A stretch of DNA of 64,000 nt, taken from assembly GCA_023052935.1 (NCBI GenBank), contig CM041298.1, positions 18,025,371-18,089,370 of the forward strand, read 5' to 3'. The translations under genes were made by a program, and so were the position numbers. Below are positions 21,112 through 31,389 of this stretch, piece after piece; position 1 is the stretch's first letter; the number at the start of each line of letters is the position of its first letter. The notes under the pieces are model-generated. The model ran no database searches, was not told the origin of the DNA, and was given only the letters and a program-made list of their open reading frames with translations. This DNA comes from Piezodorus guildinii (taxonomy: Eukaryota > Arthropoda > Insecta > Hemiptera > Pentatomidae).

Positions 21112-23193
21112 TCTGGTGCGGGCAACACACGACTTTCACTTACCTCCGTTTTTAAAATCGATTAAAGAATTTTCAAGTACAGTTAGAGATAAAAATGAGT
21201 GAAACCATTAAAGAATTAAATTGAATTAATATAGAAACAAATTTTTTATTAAAAACTATATTATATTATTATCTTAAATAATCAGTAAGTTTTATCGGAT
21301 TATTTATCTTTCAAACGGTATATTATACGTCTATATTACTGTTCTTATAATGAAAAACAAAATTGGCGCGCTGTGCTTCATTGACAAGACGCCAGGTTAC
21401 GGCACGGTCAACATGAATTTTCCTTTTCGGGAAACCAAAAACCCGGCGTTTCATCACTCTCCATTACCCTTTACAATTCCGTGTATTAGATCAGTTTAAT
21501 CAGTACTCTTAAACTATTTCATCGTTCCCGCCATGTTCTCCCTTATTCCACTCGCAAGCTCCTTGTATCCTCTCTAATTTTCTCTCAGTTTGATTATGGA
21601 TGTATGGTATATGATGGCCTCTCGATGATACTAGGAAACGATTAAAGTTAATTATGAACTGTTTTTAAGATTTGTCTTTGGCACATCGAGGCGGTCTCAT
21701 GTATCCCATCTTTATACCGAATCAAAATGGCTCTTTCCTCTTACCCGTAGGCAATATTTCCTAGGATCTTTCCAATACCAAACCATTAATTCACGACACC
21801 CTCCATATATCTACAATCTCCTGCAGTTCAAACCCTCAATTCACCCACTAGAGACTAGATCCCGTTTTTCCAACCTTTATATCACTTCCCACTGAACAAA
21901 AAAATACGAATGCTCCTTTCTGGCCCGTTCTACTAGTTTCTGGAATTCCCTTCCATCAAACATCCGCCATGCTCCTTCCCTTTCTACATTTAAATTCCTT
22001 TTTTTTCAGCACCTTCTAACATCCCAAAATGACGCTGCCTGACATATATTTTAAAAATGAAATATATTTTTATATATATTTTTTTTCCTTTGGTTCAATC
22101 TTTACAGTATTTGTTTAGTTTTTTATATAGTTTTTTGTTACTAGAAGATTTCATTTCTTATATTTGTATTTTTTATTTTTATTTATGTTTTAATTGTATT
22201 ATCTTTCATTAATTCATGGTCTAATATAGATCCTTTATTATTTCAGAGTTAATGTTATTTTAAGAATACTAAGTATTAGTACAATGTTACTAATTATTTT
22301 TGTTTTATTTAATTTTTTTTTTGTTTCTTTTTTAATTTGGATTCTGTTATCAAATCGTATATTTCTCATTTTTATCTAACATAAATTAGCTCTGAAGATT
22401 GTTTTTTATTTTATTTATTTTATTTTATATACAAATTCATCAATTATTGTAAATAGTAGTTAATCATGTTCATCTTGTCTGTTGGCCAGACATATTGTAT
22501 ATTTAAACTGTACAAACTTGTTATTCTAAAGGGACTCAGTCCCAGAATAAAAATTATTTTCTATCTATCTATCTATCTAGATAATATTTGTTCTAAAATC
22601 TTTAGCTATCCAACGGTATATTATACATCTATATTACTATTGTTGTGCAAAAACATATTTAAATAAATAAAAAAATATTTGTTCAGTTTTCTCCTTTGGT
22701 TGTTTATCAAATTCGCTCAACATGCATATTAAGCTCTTAATTATCAATGATAATAAGATAATATTGTTATTTTTGTATAATCTACAAAATTAAAGGTACT
22801 TTAGAAGAAGAAAATTTAAAATATTGACATTGAAACCCTGTAAGACTATTTCACTCAGAATGAAAACTATATGGTATTAAAACCATTAAATTTTATATCA
22901 ATACAGCGAAGTTAATTAAAACCGTTAGAGCCGTTTTTGAGAAAAATAAATGGAGCAAAATGCAAGGTATGAAGTGGCTTTTTTGGTTCTCCAATTTCGA
23001 TAAAAAAAATTGCTGTAAAATCTCGTGATTATAGTGTTCTTAAATATGAAATTTTAGTTTCGTACGACATTTTGTTTTCGTGCCAGACATACCACACACA
23101 TTGACCTTTTTGCACAATTTGTATTTCCGTTGAAAATTTTCACGATCGCCATACTTTCTCTTACTATATATTTCATATATAGGTAAGTGAAAG
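21112..23193 (+). mobile_element. Family C repeat, copy 4, split by a LINE
   Basis: Left end TCTGGTGCGGGCAACACACG (21112) and right end CATATATAGGTAAGTGAAAG (23193) belong to one element. The family sequence breaks off at GTGTATTAGAT (about 21490) and resumes at AGATAATATTTGTTC (about 22578), the gap being filled by CR1-like LINE A2. A short unassigned block (21365-21447) with CGGCACGGTCAACATG is also inserted or rearranged. Confidence 0.78.
21491..22579 (+). pseudogene. CR1-like LINE (family A copy 2)
   Basis: A 5'-truncated relative of the intact LINE at 36-41 kb. Its translation parallels the C-terminus of that ORF2: LRFVFGTSRRSHVSHLYTES, RRQYFLGSFQYQ, then SFWNSLPSNIRHAPSLSTFK, with stops and a frameshift. 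The 3' UTR shares CTGTTGGCCAGACATATTG and CAGTCCCAGAATAAAAAT, and the tail is (TATC)n at 22561-22579. The only target overlap is TAGAT on both sides, typical of CR1-type insertions with short or absent duplications. Confidence 0.82.
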
Positions 23194-23309
23194 GAAAATT
23201 AACGTTTTTTATAAAATTCAAGATTTCAGAGGACTGTAAACATTATAATCCTTATTAATACTTAGCGATACTTATTAATCCTTAGATTAGACTTAAGGAT
23301 ACTTAAAGA

Positions 23310-23465
23310 TCCTTTGGGATTAAAGAAGCTTGGAGAATGCTCTAACCTAGTTTAATCTCATTCGATTAAAAAGAAATACCTTTGTTATTCCTTTCAAAGA
23401 ACAACATGAGTGTCTTTGAAATGTATTTGTAATTTCAAGGCATTACTGGAAAAGAAATTTATAGC
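23310..23465 (-). pseudogene. Fragment of the 19.6 kb Tc1/mariner transposon
   Basis: Closely matches about 19710-19860 (GGATTAAAGAAGCTTGGAGA; GAGTGTCTTTGAAATTTATT). It is a partial second copy with no frame of its own. Confidence 0.7.
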
Positions 23466-23489
23466 ATCTGAAATAACTCGTTTAATTAT

Positions 23490-24410
23490 TTAATATGAAG
23501 GAGAAGGTGTAATTGACGAGCGTATTTCGTGGCGTTGGTCCGAAAAATTTAGCAGTGGAGATACGGTGTAGGTAAGGAAGAAGGTACCCAGTGACCTTCT
23601 TCCTAACCTACAATTATAGATATTAATAAAGTTCAGCAGAGAGTTGTTGAGTCAAATACCACATGTATTACGTTGTGTTACATGAAATGTCCGTTTTCAA
23701 GGTAAAGGATTTTTGACGTGACATCAACTTTTTTATCCAAGAACTGAAAAATACTCTGAGCTCCGAAGTGAAACAAAATCTAAAAACGCACTTTTCACTT
23801 GATCATCATTTTCAAAAGGTTTTCCTTTAACGAAGTTGTCTAAATTCCTGAACAGGTGGTAATCTGTTGGAGACAAGTTATGGTGGGTGCGGAAGAACTT
23901 CGTAGCCCAGTTCTTTCAATTTTTGCACGGTATGTTTTGAAACATGCCGCTCAGTGAGATCATGAGGTACCCATGTATCGAGCTTTTTTACTTTCCAAAT
24001 ACACGTTAAATGTCTGAAAACGGTAGATGCAGTTGCATTTAGTTGTGCTGAGAGTCCTTTAACATTTTTTTGAGGACATTGTTGTCTATTACGGACGCCT
24101 TGTAAATATTTCTTGCGGTCTCAGCTGCTGAATGGACGAGTTTAAACTCGTACAAAATATTACCAGAAAATCGCGTGTTTCCATATTCATTTTTGGAGGT
24201 ATACTGAAAAGTGGGTAATTTAATGGGAAGCTAATGTTTATAATACATAGGTAGAGGATTAGTAACTGTTTACTTTAAATATGTAAACATTGGGAAGAAA
24301 ACATCAGAGACCTGCAAAATCCTTTATGTATTTCAGAAACTATAAAAACGGACATTTCATGTGAAACAACCCAATACTTGCAAACTAGCTAGAGAGTGTG
24401 GTGTGTCGAT
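23490..24410 (+). pseudogene. Older mariner-type transposase remnant, split by mariner M4
   Basis: The left part encodes EGEGVIDERISWRWSEKFSS (helix-turn-helix region of a mariner-type transposase) and INKVQQRVVESNTTCIT. The right part after M4 continues TCKLARECGVSI. Joining the sense of the two sides gives the usual order of the second DNA-binding helix region, so M4 landed inside an older, different mariner. Stops and a frameshift make it non-functional. Confidence 0.62.
23668..24374 (-). pseudogene. Internally deleted mariner (copy M4)
   Basis: A 707-bp element flanked by TA (23666-23667, 24375-24376). The right end is ACATTTCATGTGAAACAACCCAA; the left end is mutated (TTACGTTGTGTTACATGAAA). 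It retains the family's central junction (ATGTTTTGAAACATGCCGCTC) but has further deletions in the DNA-binding half (around 24080). No coding potential. Confidence 0.85.
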
Positions 24411-24429
24411 TTAACTTATTAGTCCGCCA

Positions 24430-24675
24430 TTTACTCTTCTTAATAAAGGTGAAAAAGATCGGTTCTGTCCAAGGTCCCAGGTTTAAAACCAGTCTATGAA
24501 ACTAGGATTTTTTTTATTTAATAAAAATTTTTAATCACGCCGGCCTTCAGAGAAAACTTAAGATGCTGGTTCCGATCCTGTGTAAAGTACTCGTTAAACA
24601 TTCTTTTCATAATTAAACCAGAATAGACAAAAATTAGCCGATTTATTAACCACAATAGCCTAAAGTGACGTCAAA
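24430..24675 (+). mobile_element. SINE family S, diverged copy 2
   Basis: The body matches family S (CCAAGGTCCCAGGTTTAAAACC, CCGATCCTGTGTAAAGTACTCG, AATAGCCTAAAGTGACGTCA). The tRNA-like head is poorly preserved. Confidence 0.62.
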
Positions 24676-25515
24676 TGTATTAAAAAGAAATATATATTTT
24701 GGCATATTCATAATGACAACATACTTTTAGGCAATTAAACATAACCCTTGGATATCACCACATCTGAATTTTTCCTACACGTGGGAGAAGCCTTCCACCT
24801 AAATCGCTCGTATTTTTTTAGGTTTCAGTAATAAGTTCTATTATGTTCCAGCATAAAATCATTTTAAAGATCAATAACAATCGAAGATGTTTACCTAGCA
24901 ACCTGCTAAACATTATACGAATTCCCATAAGCTCTTCTATATGTGTTATATTTATATTTAGTTGGTTGAACCCGACAGTTATTGATACCCATTACAGTCT
25001 TTGGTACCCCAAACTTTATCATAAGGAAATAAGTAAACAAGTCCGAATTTTATTTCAAGATATGCATGAAAATAATGTTTAAATGGTCCTCTAAGTCATC
25101 TATGACGTAATTGTTTAGGGAATAAACCACAGAGAAGATTTTAAAATTAATACCTCTGCGGCTTCAGTTGATAGCCTGTTAAAATCTAAAACCTTATGAT
25201 TTTCATAGGGATTCTCATCCAATTTTTTCTTTAGTATAGAATCTTTATAAGGTTAGATAAAAAGTAGATATAGGAAGTTTCAATCCCTTCAGAAAAAGTT
25301 TTTTTTTTTTTTAATTTTACCGCAGAAATGTCGTCTTAAGGGTGCCAATAACTGCTCGGTTTACCATATCTTTGCTAATACTGTTTTGAGAAATGCGTAG
25401 TTTTTTATTTAGTTTAAAATAAAAATATTGTTTTAGAAAAAATATTATTTTCAATCAAATAGGTGACGAATTTTCTAAGAACGAGCCTTAATGCATATCT
25501 TGTCGGTAAGAACGA
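24676..25515. other. AT-rich stretch, unassigned
   Basis: A 79-codon frame near 24843-25082 resembles nothing recognised; no repeat copy identified. Confidence 0.45.
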
Positions 25516-25776
25516 GGGCTCACCTGTGGTGTAGTGGTTAGAATAACAGCGTTCAAGGTACACCCAAGGTCACGGCCTTAGGATTTTTTAACGGGAGTAA
25601 AAAATCCTTAGTTATGCCGTTCTTCGGAGGTGACGTAAAAAAGTGTTCCAGAGCCTGTGCTCTGTCAGGTACTCGTTAGAGATCCCTATCCTAATTAAAC
25701 CCGGATAGTCAACATTTAGGACTCCCACTGCAGGATAGTCTGATTAGCCATAGTGTTAGAATGTGACGTTAAATAA
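25516..25776 (+). mobile_element. SINE family S, copy 3
   Basis: tRNA-like head CTCACCTGTGGTGTAGTGG (box A) with a damaged box B, then the family body including GTCAGGTACTCGTTAGAGAT and CATTTAGGACTCCCACTG, ending GTGACGTTAAATAAATAAAC. Confidence 0.8.
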
Positions 25777-26296
25777 ATAAACAAATAACGTTGAAAATAA
25801 TATCAATTAAATCCAACGATGCAAGGAATCTTGTTCGTTGTTGTTGTTGTTGTTTTAATTTTAAGGGCAAAAAACTGCTGATGGTTATTATCGCCCTCGC
25901 ATCTTTACAAAAAACAAAATAAAAAGAAAAAACGATTTACCAAAATGATATCAGAAAAAAAAAATTAAGAAAAGAAAACAACGAACAAAATACTAAAACA
26001 ATACAGTAACATTAAAAAATAATAAAAATAAAGGTAAACAAAAATAAAATAAACGAAATTAACAATTATGATAAAAAAACAAACAAATAACTAATAATAA
26101 AAAATAAAACACAAATGTGATAAAAATAATCAATAATAAAAAAAAATAAATAAAATAATTAAGTTGAAAAAAAGAAAAGAAAAAAAAATGTGTAAGTATA
26201 TATATGTAAAATAAAGAATAATAATAATTTAAGTATAAAGAGATAAAATAAAATTTTAGTTTAAACTGTATGATGAAGAAGAAGAAAAAATAAAAT

Positions 26297-26298
26297 TA

Positions 26299-26347
<49 letters not shown>
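26297..26347. repeat. (AT)n microsatellite in LINE 3' UTR
   Basis: Alternating AT run within an extremely A-rich (on the plus strand) 3' UTR. Confidence 0.9.
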
Positions 26348-26351
<4 letters not shown>

Positions 26352-26419
26352 AAATAAAAATAAAAAATAATAAAAAAAAATAATAAATAAAAAAAAAAAA
26401 TAATAAAAAAAAAAAAATG

Positions 26420-27227
26420 TTATATTTGCTGAAATAGACGAATATTCTTTATAAACTTGATGGCACTGCTGATAGTTGCTTCATTATCGCTCAAAGCCTC
26501 AGAGACATGGCGTGGCACCCCAAATTTTTCAATTTCTCTCCTGTACCGTGGACAGTGCTCAAAAATATGACTCACCGTGAGAGTCACTTTACAGTGATTA
26601 CATTGAGGTGGATCCTTCCTTGTTATAAGATACTCATGTGTGAGGCGGCAGTGCCCTATCCTCAGGCGGGTGATGACTACCTCCTCCCGCCGGCATGTTC
26701 TGGAAGATGTAGCCCAGGAGCTGACAGTGGGTTTGATGTCTTTAAGTTTGTTATTTGCTAATATTTCCCAGGTCTGCTGCCATTCATATAATATTTTTGC
26801 TTTTAATGGTTTAAATAACTCTGATGGTGGGACATAGGAGGGCGTTATTTCTTCTAACGAATGAGTCTCTGCTGCTGCTTTGTCAACTTGCTCGTTTCCG
26901 AATATTCCAGAATGACTGGGAACCCAAAAAAAAATTATTCTTCTAGAAGAGTCCTCTAGCTGCTTGATTCTATAGTGGACCTCCTGAACAATGGGATTTT
27001 TAGAAAACAGGTTTTGAAATAGCTCTGAGAGCACTAAGTGAGTCTGAGCAAACAATTATTGATTCCGCTGTAGATGATAAGGCTAGAAGGATAGATTTTT
27101 GGATAGCCGTCAACTCAGCGGTGAAAACGCTACAATTCCTATTCAGTTTGTACTTGTAGAATTTGTCACCGTCTAGCACTGCACACGCAGTAGACTCGTT
27201 AGTTTTTGAACCATCAGTATAGATGAC
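26420..27227 (-). pseudogene. RNase H and C-terminal domain of I-clade LINE
   Basis: Starting just after an in-frame stop, the minus strand reads VIYTDGSKTNESTACAV, then VFTAELTAIQ, then IIVCSDSLSALRA, and after a single-base frameshift (27005-27022) FFWVPSHSGIFGNEQVDKAA. These supply the four acidic residues expected of RNase H (TDG, AEL, SDS, VDKAA). A C-terminal CNHC...H...C segment (QCNHCKVTLTVSHIFEHC) follows, as in I and R1-type elements. The frame ends with RLFQQI at 26420. Only the frameshift and upstream stop spoil it, suggesting fairly recent inactivation. Confidence 0.85.
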
Positions 27228-27977
27228 TTAGTTGTAATGTTGTTTGCGAAGTTCAGTTAGGAAAGTTTGAGAGATTTCTTGTGGAGAACATGTTTTTACT
27301 TTGGAAACTTTCAACATTTCACAGTTAACGTTAGGAGGTGAGAGTGTCCATGGTGGTAGCTTTTTCTCCGGTTTTATAAATGGATGCTGCACCAATTCGG
27401 AGACCACCCATCTCATTCTGTACCAGAGGGGTCGGGATGAGTTTTTCAATCGTCCATATTTGTCAGCGTTTTCCTGTAGAAATATATTTCTATGTATATA
27501 TTTAGCAGCTAGCTTTTGGCGACGATAAGAAATAGGTAGAACTCCTGCTTCCACGCAAAGACTATTTACTGGGCTAGTTCTAAAAGCTCCGGTTAAAAGA
27601 CGTATAACGGCATGGTGAACTGCATCTAATTTATTTATTTTATTACAAGTAGAAGAGGCATAGATGAAGCAACCGTGATCCATTTTACTAATTATTAATG
27701 TCTCATGTATACGAAGCATTGTTTTCCTGTCTGATCCCCATCTGGTGTTTCCCAATTTTTTCAGGATTTTTAATCTATTCACGGTCTTAGAGTGAAGTTG
27801 TTCTACATGGACAGACCAGGTTAGTTTACTATCGAGGTATAGTCCTAAAAACCGAACATGATTTTTGTAGGCCAGGGAAATATTATTTAAATTGACTTGC
27901 GGTGGTATGCCCGGATTTCTATGAGGACTAAAATGCACGCAACACGTTTTACCTACGGAGAACTTCTTTGGGACCAT
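27228..27977 (-). pseudogene. Reverse transcriptase thumb region of I-clade LINE
   Basis: A 249-codon open stretch, part of the ORF2 of the surrounding element and not an independent gene. It contains VRFLGLYLDSKLTWSVHVEQ (the LG-x-DxxLTW motif after the catalytic core), LETLIISKMDHGCFIYASST-like text, AVIRLLTGAFRTSP and EAGVLPISYRRQKLAAKYIH. The nominal start Met is internal. It is linked in frame to the RNase H domain downstream by one TAA. Confidence 0.85.
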
Positions 27978-28060
27978 AAAGCTAGTTTATCCACTGTATT
28001 TTGGAGACTCACCTTGATGTTTTGAAGATCGTGTGATTGAAGATGATGAATCTTGTTCGT

Positions 28061-28534
28061 AAAACGAAATTGAAAAGTTAATTTTAATTTGATTGATTTA
28101 ATCAAACCCTCAAAATTTGTTTTGTACTTACAGCTTCAATGTAATATATATATACTGATTTATTTAAATGTTAATTTGTTATACTTTTCATGAAGCTTAC
28201 GTCTTTGGCAAATATATCTATCATCAAATTTAACATGTGCTGTTACAATTTACAGAACTTAGTTAAAAAAAAAAACAAATTGTATTTTCTACTCTAAAAC
28301 TAAGTGTACCACACGTTCGTTTAAAAAATCAAACAATAACTACGAATATACTTCTGAAAAAAAACTGTTATGATTCACCTAACTTCCGGAAAGGGCAGTG
28401 TTCACGAGGGCATTAATATCCCTGTCTTGTTAAAATGAATCAGACGACTTGAACAAGTGACATAGTTACGTGTGAATTATTGCAGGTATATTACAAGCTA
28501 ACAAGGAACATCCGAAGTTTTCCAAGGTTTTCAA
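28061..28534. other. AT-rich spacer
   Basis: No recognised gene or repeat. Confidence 0.45.
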
Positions 28535-29151
28535 GATTTTACATTTTGCTCCTTTTTACAATTTTCTTAAAAACGGCTTTAACGATTTTTATTAAACTCG
28601 CTATTTAGATGTAAAATTTTATGGGCTTTAATATCATCATCACATCATGCAACACTCCCTATTCAGTTCCAAACATCCCTATAACCCTCCTCGTAGGTTG
28701 AAGCGGCAGTGGCCCAGAGATCTCTTGTAAATATGTCATTGGAGTGCTGACAATGGCCAGCTTCTCCACTCATGCCCTGAGTGTATGTGGCTCTAGCGCC
28801 CTCGCTCGGCCTCCACTGGCTCTCAAGACCAGTGACGCGGTTGAATGAGAGGCGCTGGGATCTTCTGGCATTGTGCCTCGACATCCACTAGTGAATCTCG
28901 AGGTTTGATTCGGTGATCCCAGGGGCAGTTTGTAAATATTGTAAATAGGTATGAATGTAAACAAGATTGTTATTACTATTTTCTTTATAGTATTTATTTA
29001 ATTTTGTGTATATATATTTTTCTTTCTTTCTTCTTTGTTTGATCTTTATTAATTATTTATTTTTATTTTATTTCCAATGTACATATGGAATGAATGATTT
29101 CTTATATCTTAAATACTCATTGCCCCAGAAGGTGGCAGATTGTATTATCTC

Positions 29152-29211
<60 letters not shown>

Positions 29212-29315
29212 CATGCAGGTTTCATTCTGATTGAAATAGCTTGACAGGGCTTAAATGCCGATATTTAAAATTTTTTTCCTCTAAACTACCTTTAATTTTG
29301 TATAGGCAAGTGAAA
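28535..29315 (-). mobile_element. Family C fragment, copy 5, split by poly(A) LINE
   Basis: Minus-strand family C text ATTTTGCTCC...AAACTCGCTATTTAGATGTAAA (28543-28610) continues after the insertion with ATCATGCAGGTTTCATTCTG and CTTAAATGCCGATATTTAAA. It ends TATAGGCAAGTGAAATT (about 29301-29315), an unusual junction in which the terminal motif follows internal sequence directly. Confidence 0.65.
28638..29206 (+). mobile_element. Jockey-type LINE 3' end with pure A55 tail
   Basis: Near its start the plus strand encodes NPPRRLKRQWPRDLL followed by a stop, the conserved C-terminus of the family B ORF. A 3' UTR with its own sequence then follows (for example GCCCCAGAAGGTGGCAGATT) and a run of 55 uninterrupted A residues (29154-29208). 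The octamer AATATCAT occurs on both sides (28630-28637, 29207-29214) and matches the family C target. Such a long unbroken tail suggests a recent insertion of a related Jockey subfamily. Confidence 0.72.
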
Positions 29316-29824
29316 TTAGAAATCCATTGTTTTTCTCAAATCAGTGTTTTTCGTTCATAATTGTTTATTATATATTGTTATGATTGTAGTCAGTGTGATC
29401 ATAAGTACTGGGAAAGTTCATTCTTTTGCTTCAATAATTGCATTTGGTTCATAATGAATTTTTTTAAAATTTTTATTCATGATATTTTTCATTAATTACT
29501 TATTTATTTATTCCAGAAATAACCATAGATCACTTCCAATAATCTGAATTTGAATGATGTTGGAAAAAAACAAAAAAAAAACAATAGTATTTTATTTCTT
29601 TGAGTAAGCTAGTTCTCTAGTAGCGCCGAGGTTATGAAAACGCCAAAGTTTGGTTGGATCTATATTGAAAACTAGTTGAGATAAAATTTTGTATATCATC
29701 CTAATTATATGAAAGGATACAATAGGATCTCCTTTATTGTTTAAATAACAAATAAAGCAATGTAAAATATAAATTTTTTTATATTTAAAATAATAATAAT
29801 TATGTTTGTTTGATTGTTTATTCG
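29316..29824. other. AT-rich spacer
   Basis: Nothing recognised. Confidence 0.5.
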
Positions 29825-30094
29825 TTTAACGTCACTTTATGCTACTATGACTAATCGGACGATGCTACAGTGGGAGTCCTAACTTTTGCCTATCCAGGTT
29901 TTATTAGGATAGGGATCTTTAACGAGTACCTGACATCGCACAGGCTCGGGACCACCTTTTAACGTCCTCTCCGAAGGACGGCATAACTAAGGATTTTTTA
30001 CTCCCATTAAAATCATAGGGCCACCCGCAGGTTTAAACCCGCGACCTTGGGCATAGAAAGCTGTTATGCTAGCAACTACGCTATGGGTGACCCC
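29825..30094 (-). mobile_element. SINE family S, copy 4, nearly complete
   Basis: Minus strand: head GGGGTCACCCATAGCGTAGT (box A), box B GCGGGTTTAAACCTGCGG, the body with GATGTCAGGTACTCGTTAAA and GGACTCCCACTGTAGCATCG, and the end GTGACGTTAAAC. One of the best copies of the family. Confidence 0.85.
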
Positions 30095-30249
30095 TATAAT
30101 AGTAATTAAAATGTACATAAAATCGAACCCATGCTTAATTTCCAAAATATATTAGGATTTAATCACAATACTTTAGAGATAACGAGAAATCAAACAATCA
30201 GGTTAATCAAAACTACATTCAGAAAACTTATCCTATTATGATGAACAAG

Positions 30250-30405
30250 CAGGTGGTTGGCAATGTGGATAGAGCACTCAACTGCTAATCTCTGGGCCAC
30301 TGGTTTGATCCATTCCTAGCTCATTCGGCCTTTATAAAGTGGGTATCCACTTTTTGGTCAAAAACCTCATCACCTCCCACTTTCAAGATCACTCTATAAA
30401 CAAGA
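30250..30405 (+). mobile_element. Possible tRNA-derived SINE, single copy
   Basis: GGTGGTTGGCAATGTGGATA...GGTTTGATCC resembles tRNA box A and box B at suitable spacing, followed by a non-tRNA body. No second copy is in the window, so the family is unknown. Confidence 0.45.
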
Positions 30406-30416
30406 ATTTTTTTTTT

Positions 30417-30650
30417 ACTTTCACTTACCTATATATGAACTATATAGTTAGGGAAAGTATCGCGATCGTTGAAATTTTCGTTTGTTTTTTTTTTTAGTTT
30501 TTAAGAGAAATATACGTTTTACGGTCCCCTGAGTCCGAATGAAAATACCCCACAGAAAGTTCTGTGTGTGTGGTAAGTCTAGCACGAAAACAAAATGTCG
30601 TACAAAATTGAACTTTCATATTTAAACATCGTTTAATTCCTTCGTTAGTC
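30417..30650 (-). mobile_element. Family C right-end fragment, copy 6
   Basis: ACTTTCACTTACCTATATATG at the left, then GTATCGCGATCG, GGTCCCCTGAGTCC and TCTGTGTGTGTGGTAAGTCT: the right third of family C in inverted orientation. The rest is missing. Confidence 0.75.
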
Positions 30651-30839
30651 AATTTCTCCAGATCGGCTTTCTCATATAGAATGTTACTAACGAGAGAATT
30701 TAACTATTAGTGAATTTGTTAAATTAAATTGAACTAATTGTGAATCTGACTATTTGTGAATTAATTTTAGTACATAAATAACATGGGAAGTGTTTGTTTC
30801 TTATTTTGTTATTGATTATTTATATTGATAGATTAAAGA

Positions 30840-31025
30840 TTAATTTTTTTAATAAACACAGACTTCACGGACGGTCAATAGACCATGTAGTGTGTCTGAT
30901 TTTTATTATTGTATTTCGTAATTTGTAATTTGTTTATTTTTTTATTTGTTTATTGGCTTTTTGATGTAATTTTGAAAAATAAAACAGACTTTTCTATCTT
31001 TCTATCTATCTATCTCTCTCTATGT
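30840..31025 (+). mobile_element. Possible CR1-like LINE 3' end
   Basis: AATAAAACAGACTTTTC followed by a (TATC/TCTC)n tail resembles the tails of families K and A2. No coding remnant was identified. Confidence 0.4.
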
Positions 31026-31389
31026 TAGTAAATAGGCGTAAGTTAGTGTTGTCTATTTTCAAATATATCGTGAAATATATTTAAAACTGGACACTTTTCC
31101 AGCCGTTCGGACCAAAGAAAATAAGCGAAAAGGAAAGGAAAAACACAAGATCTCAGAATGCGACAGAAACGGCATTGGAAACAATATCTCGGAACCCCTA
31201 GGACTAGAATTGCCATCCCATCTCGAAGGAAGATAGGATGTGCGGTCAAGAGCAAGTGAAGCATGGACAGTGGGCCAGTTCTCAGGGAAACAAACCGTGA
31301 AGCCAACTCGACCGGGCAGAGATAGCCTCGGCCACTCAGATCTATGTTGGAAGAACTTGTCTTACTTACACGTATAAATGTATAATTTA
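31026..31389. other. Unassigned, relatively GC-rich block
   Basis: 31080-31350 is richer in G+C than its surroundings and contains no recognised domain in any frame. Confidence 0.4.

Larger units (their letters stand above)
25839..28047 (-). mobile_element. I-clade LINE, 3' 2.2 kb, with 13-bp target duplication
   Basis: Direct repeats GAATCTTGTTCGT at 25826-25838 and 28048-28060 delimit the insertion. On the minus strand it runs from the end of the reverse transcriptase domain (LQNTVDKLALWS near 28000) through thumb, an RNase H domain and a C-terminal zinc-knuckle-like region (QCNHCKVTLTVSHIFEHC), then a long A-rich 3' UTR and a (CAA)n tail (25839-25856). An RNase H after reverse transcriptase and a CAA/TAA-type tail point to the I group. 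The copy is 5'-truncated and carries one frameshift near 27980, one in-frame stop at 27228 and one frameshift near 27010. Confidence 0.88.

Noticed and set aside
24843..25082. 79-codon plus-strand frame
   Set aside because: No recognisable domain, AT-driven composition and no supporting context.
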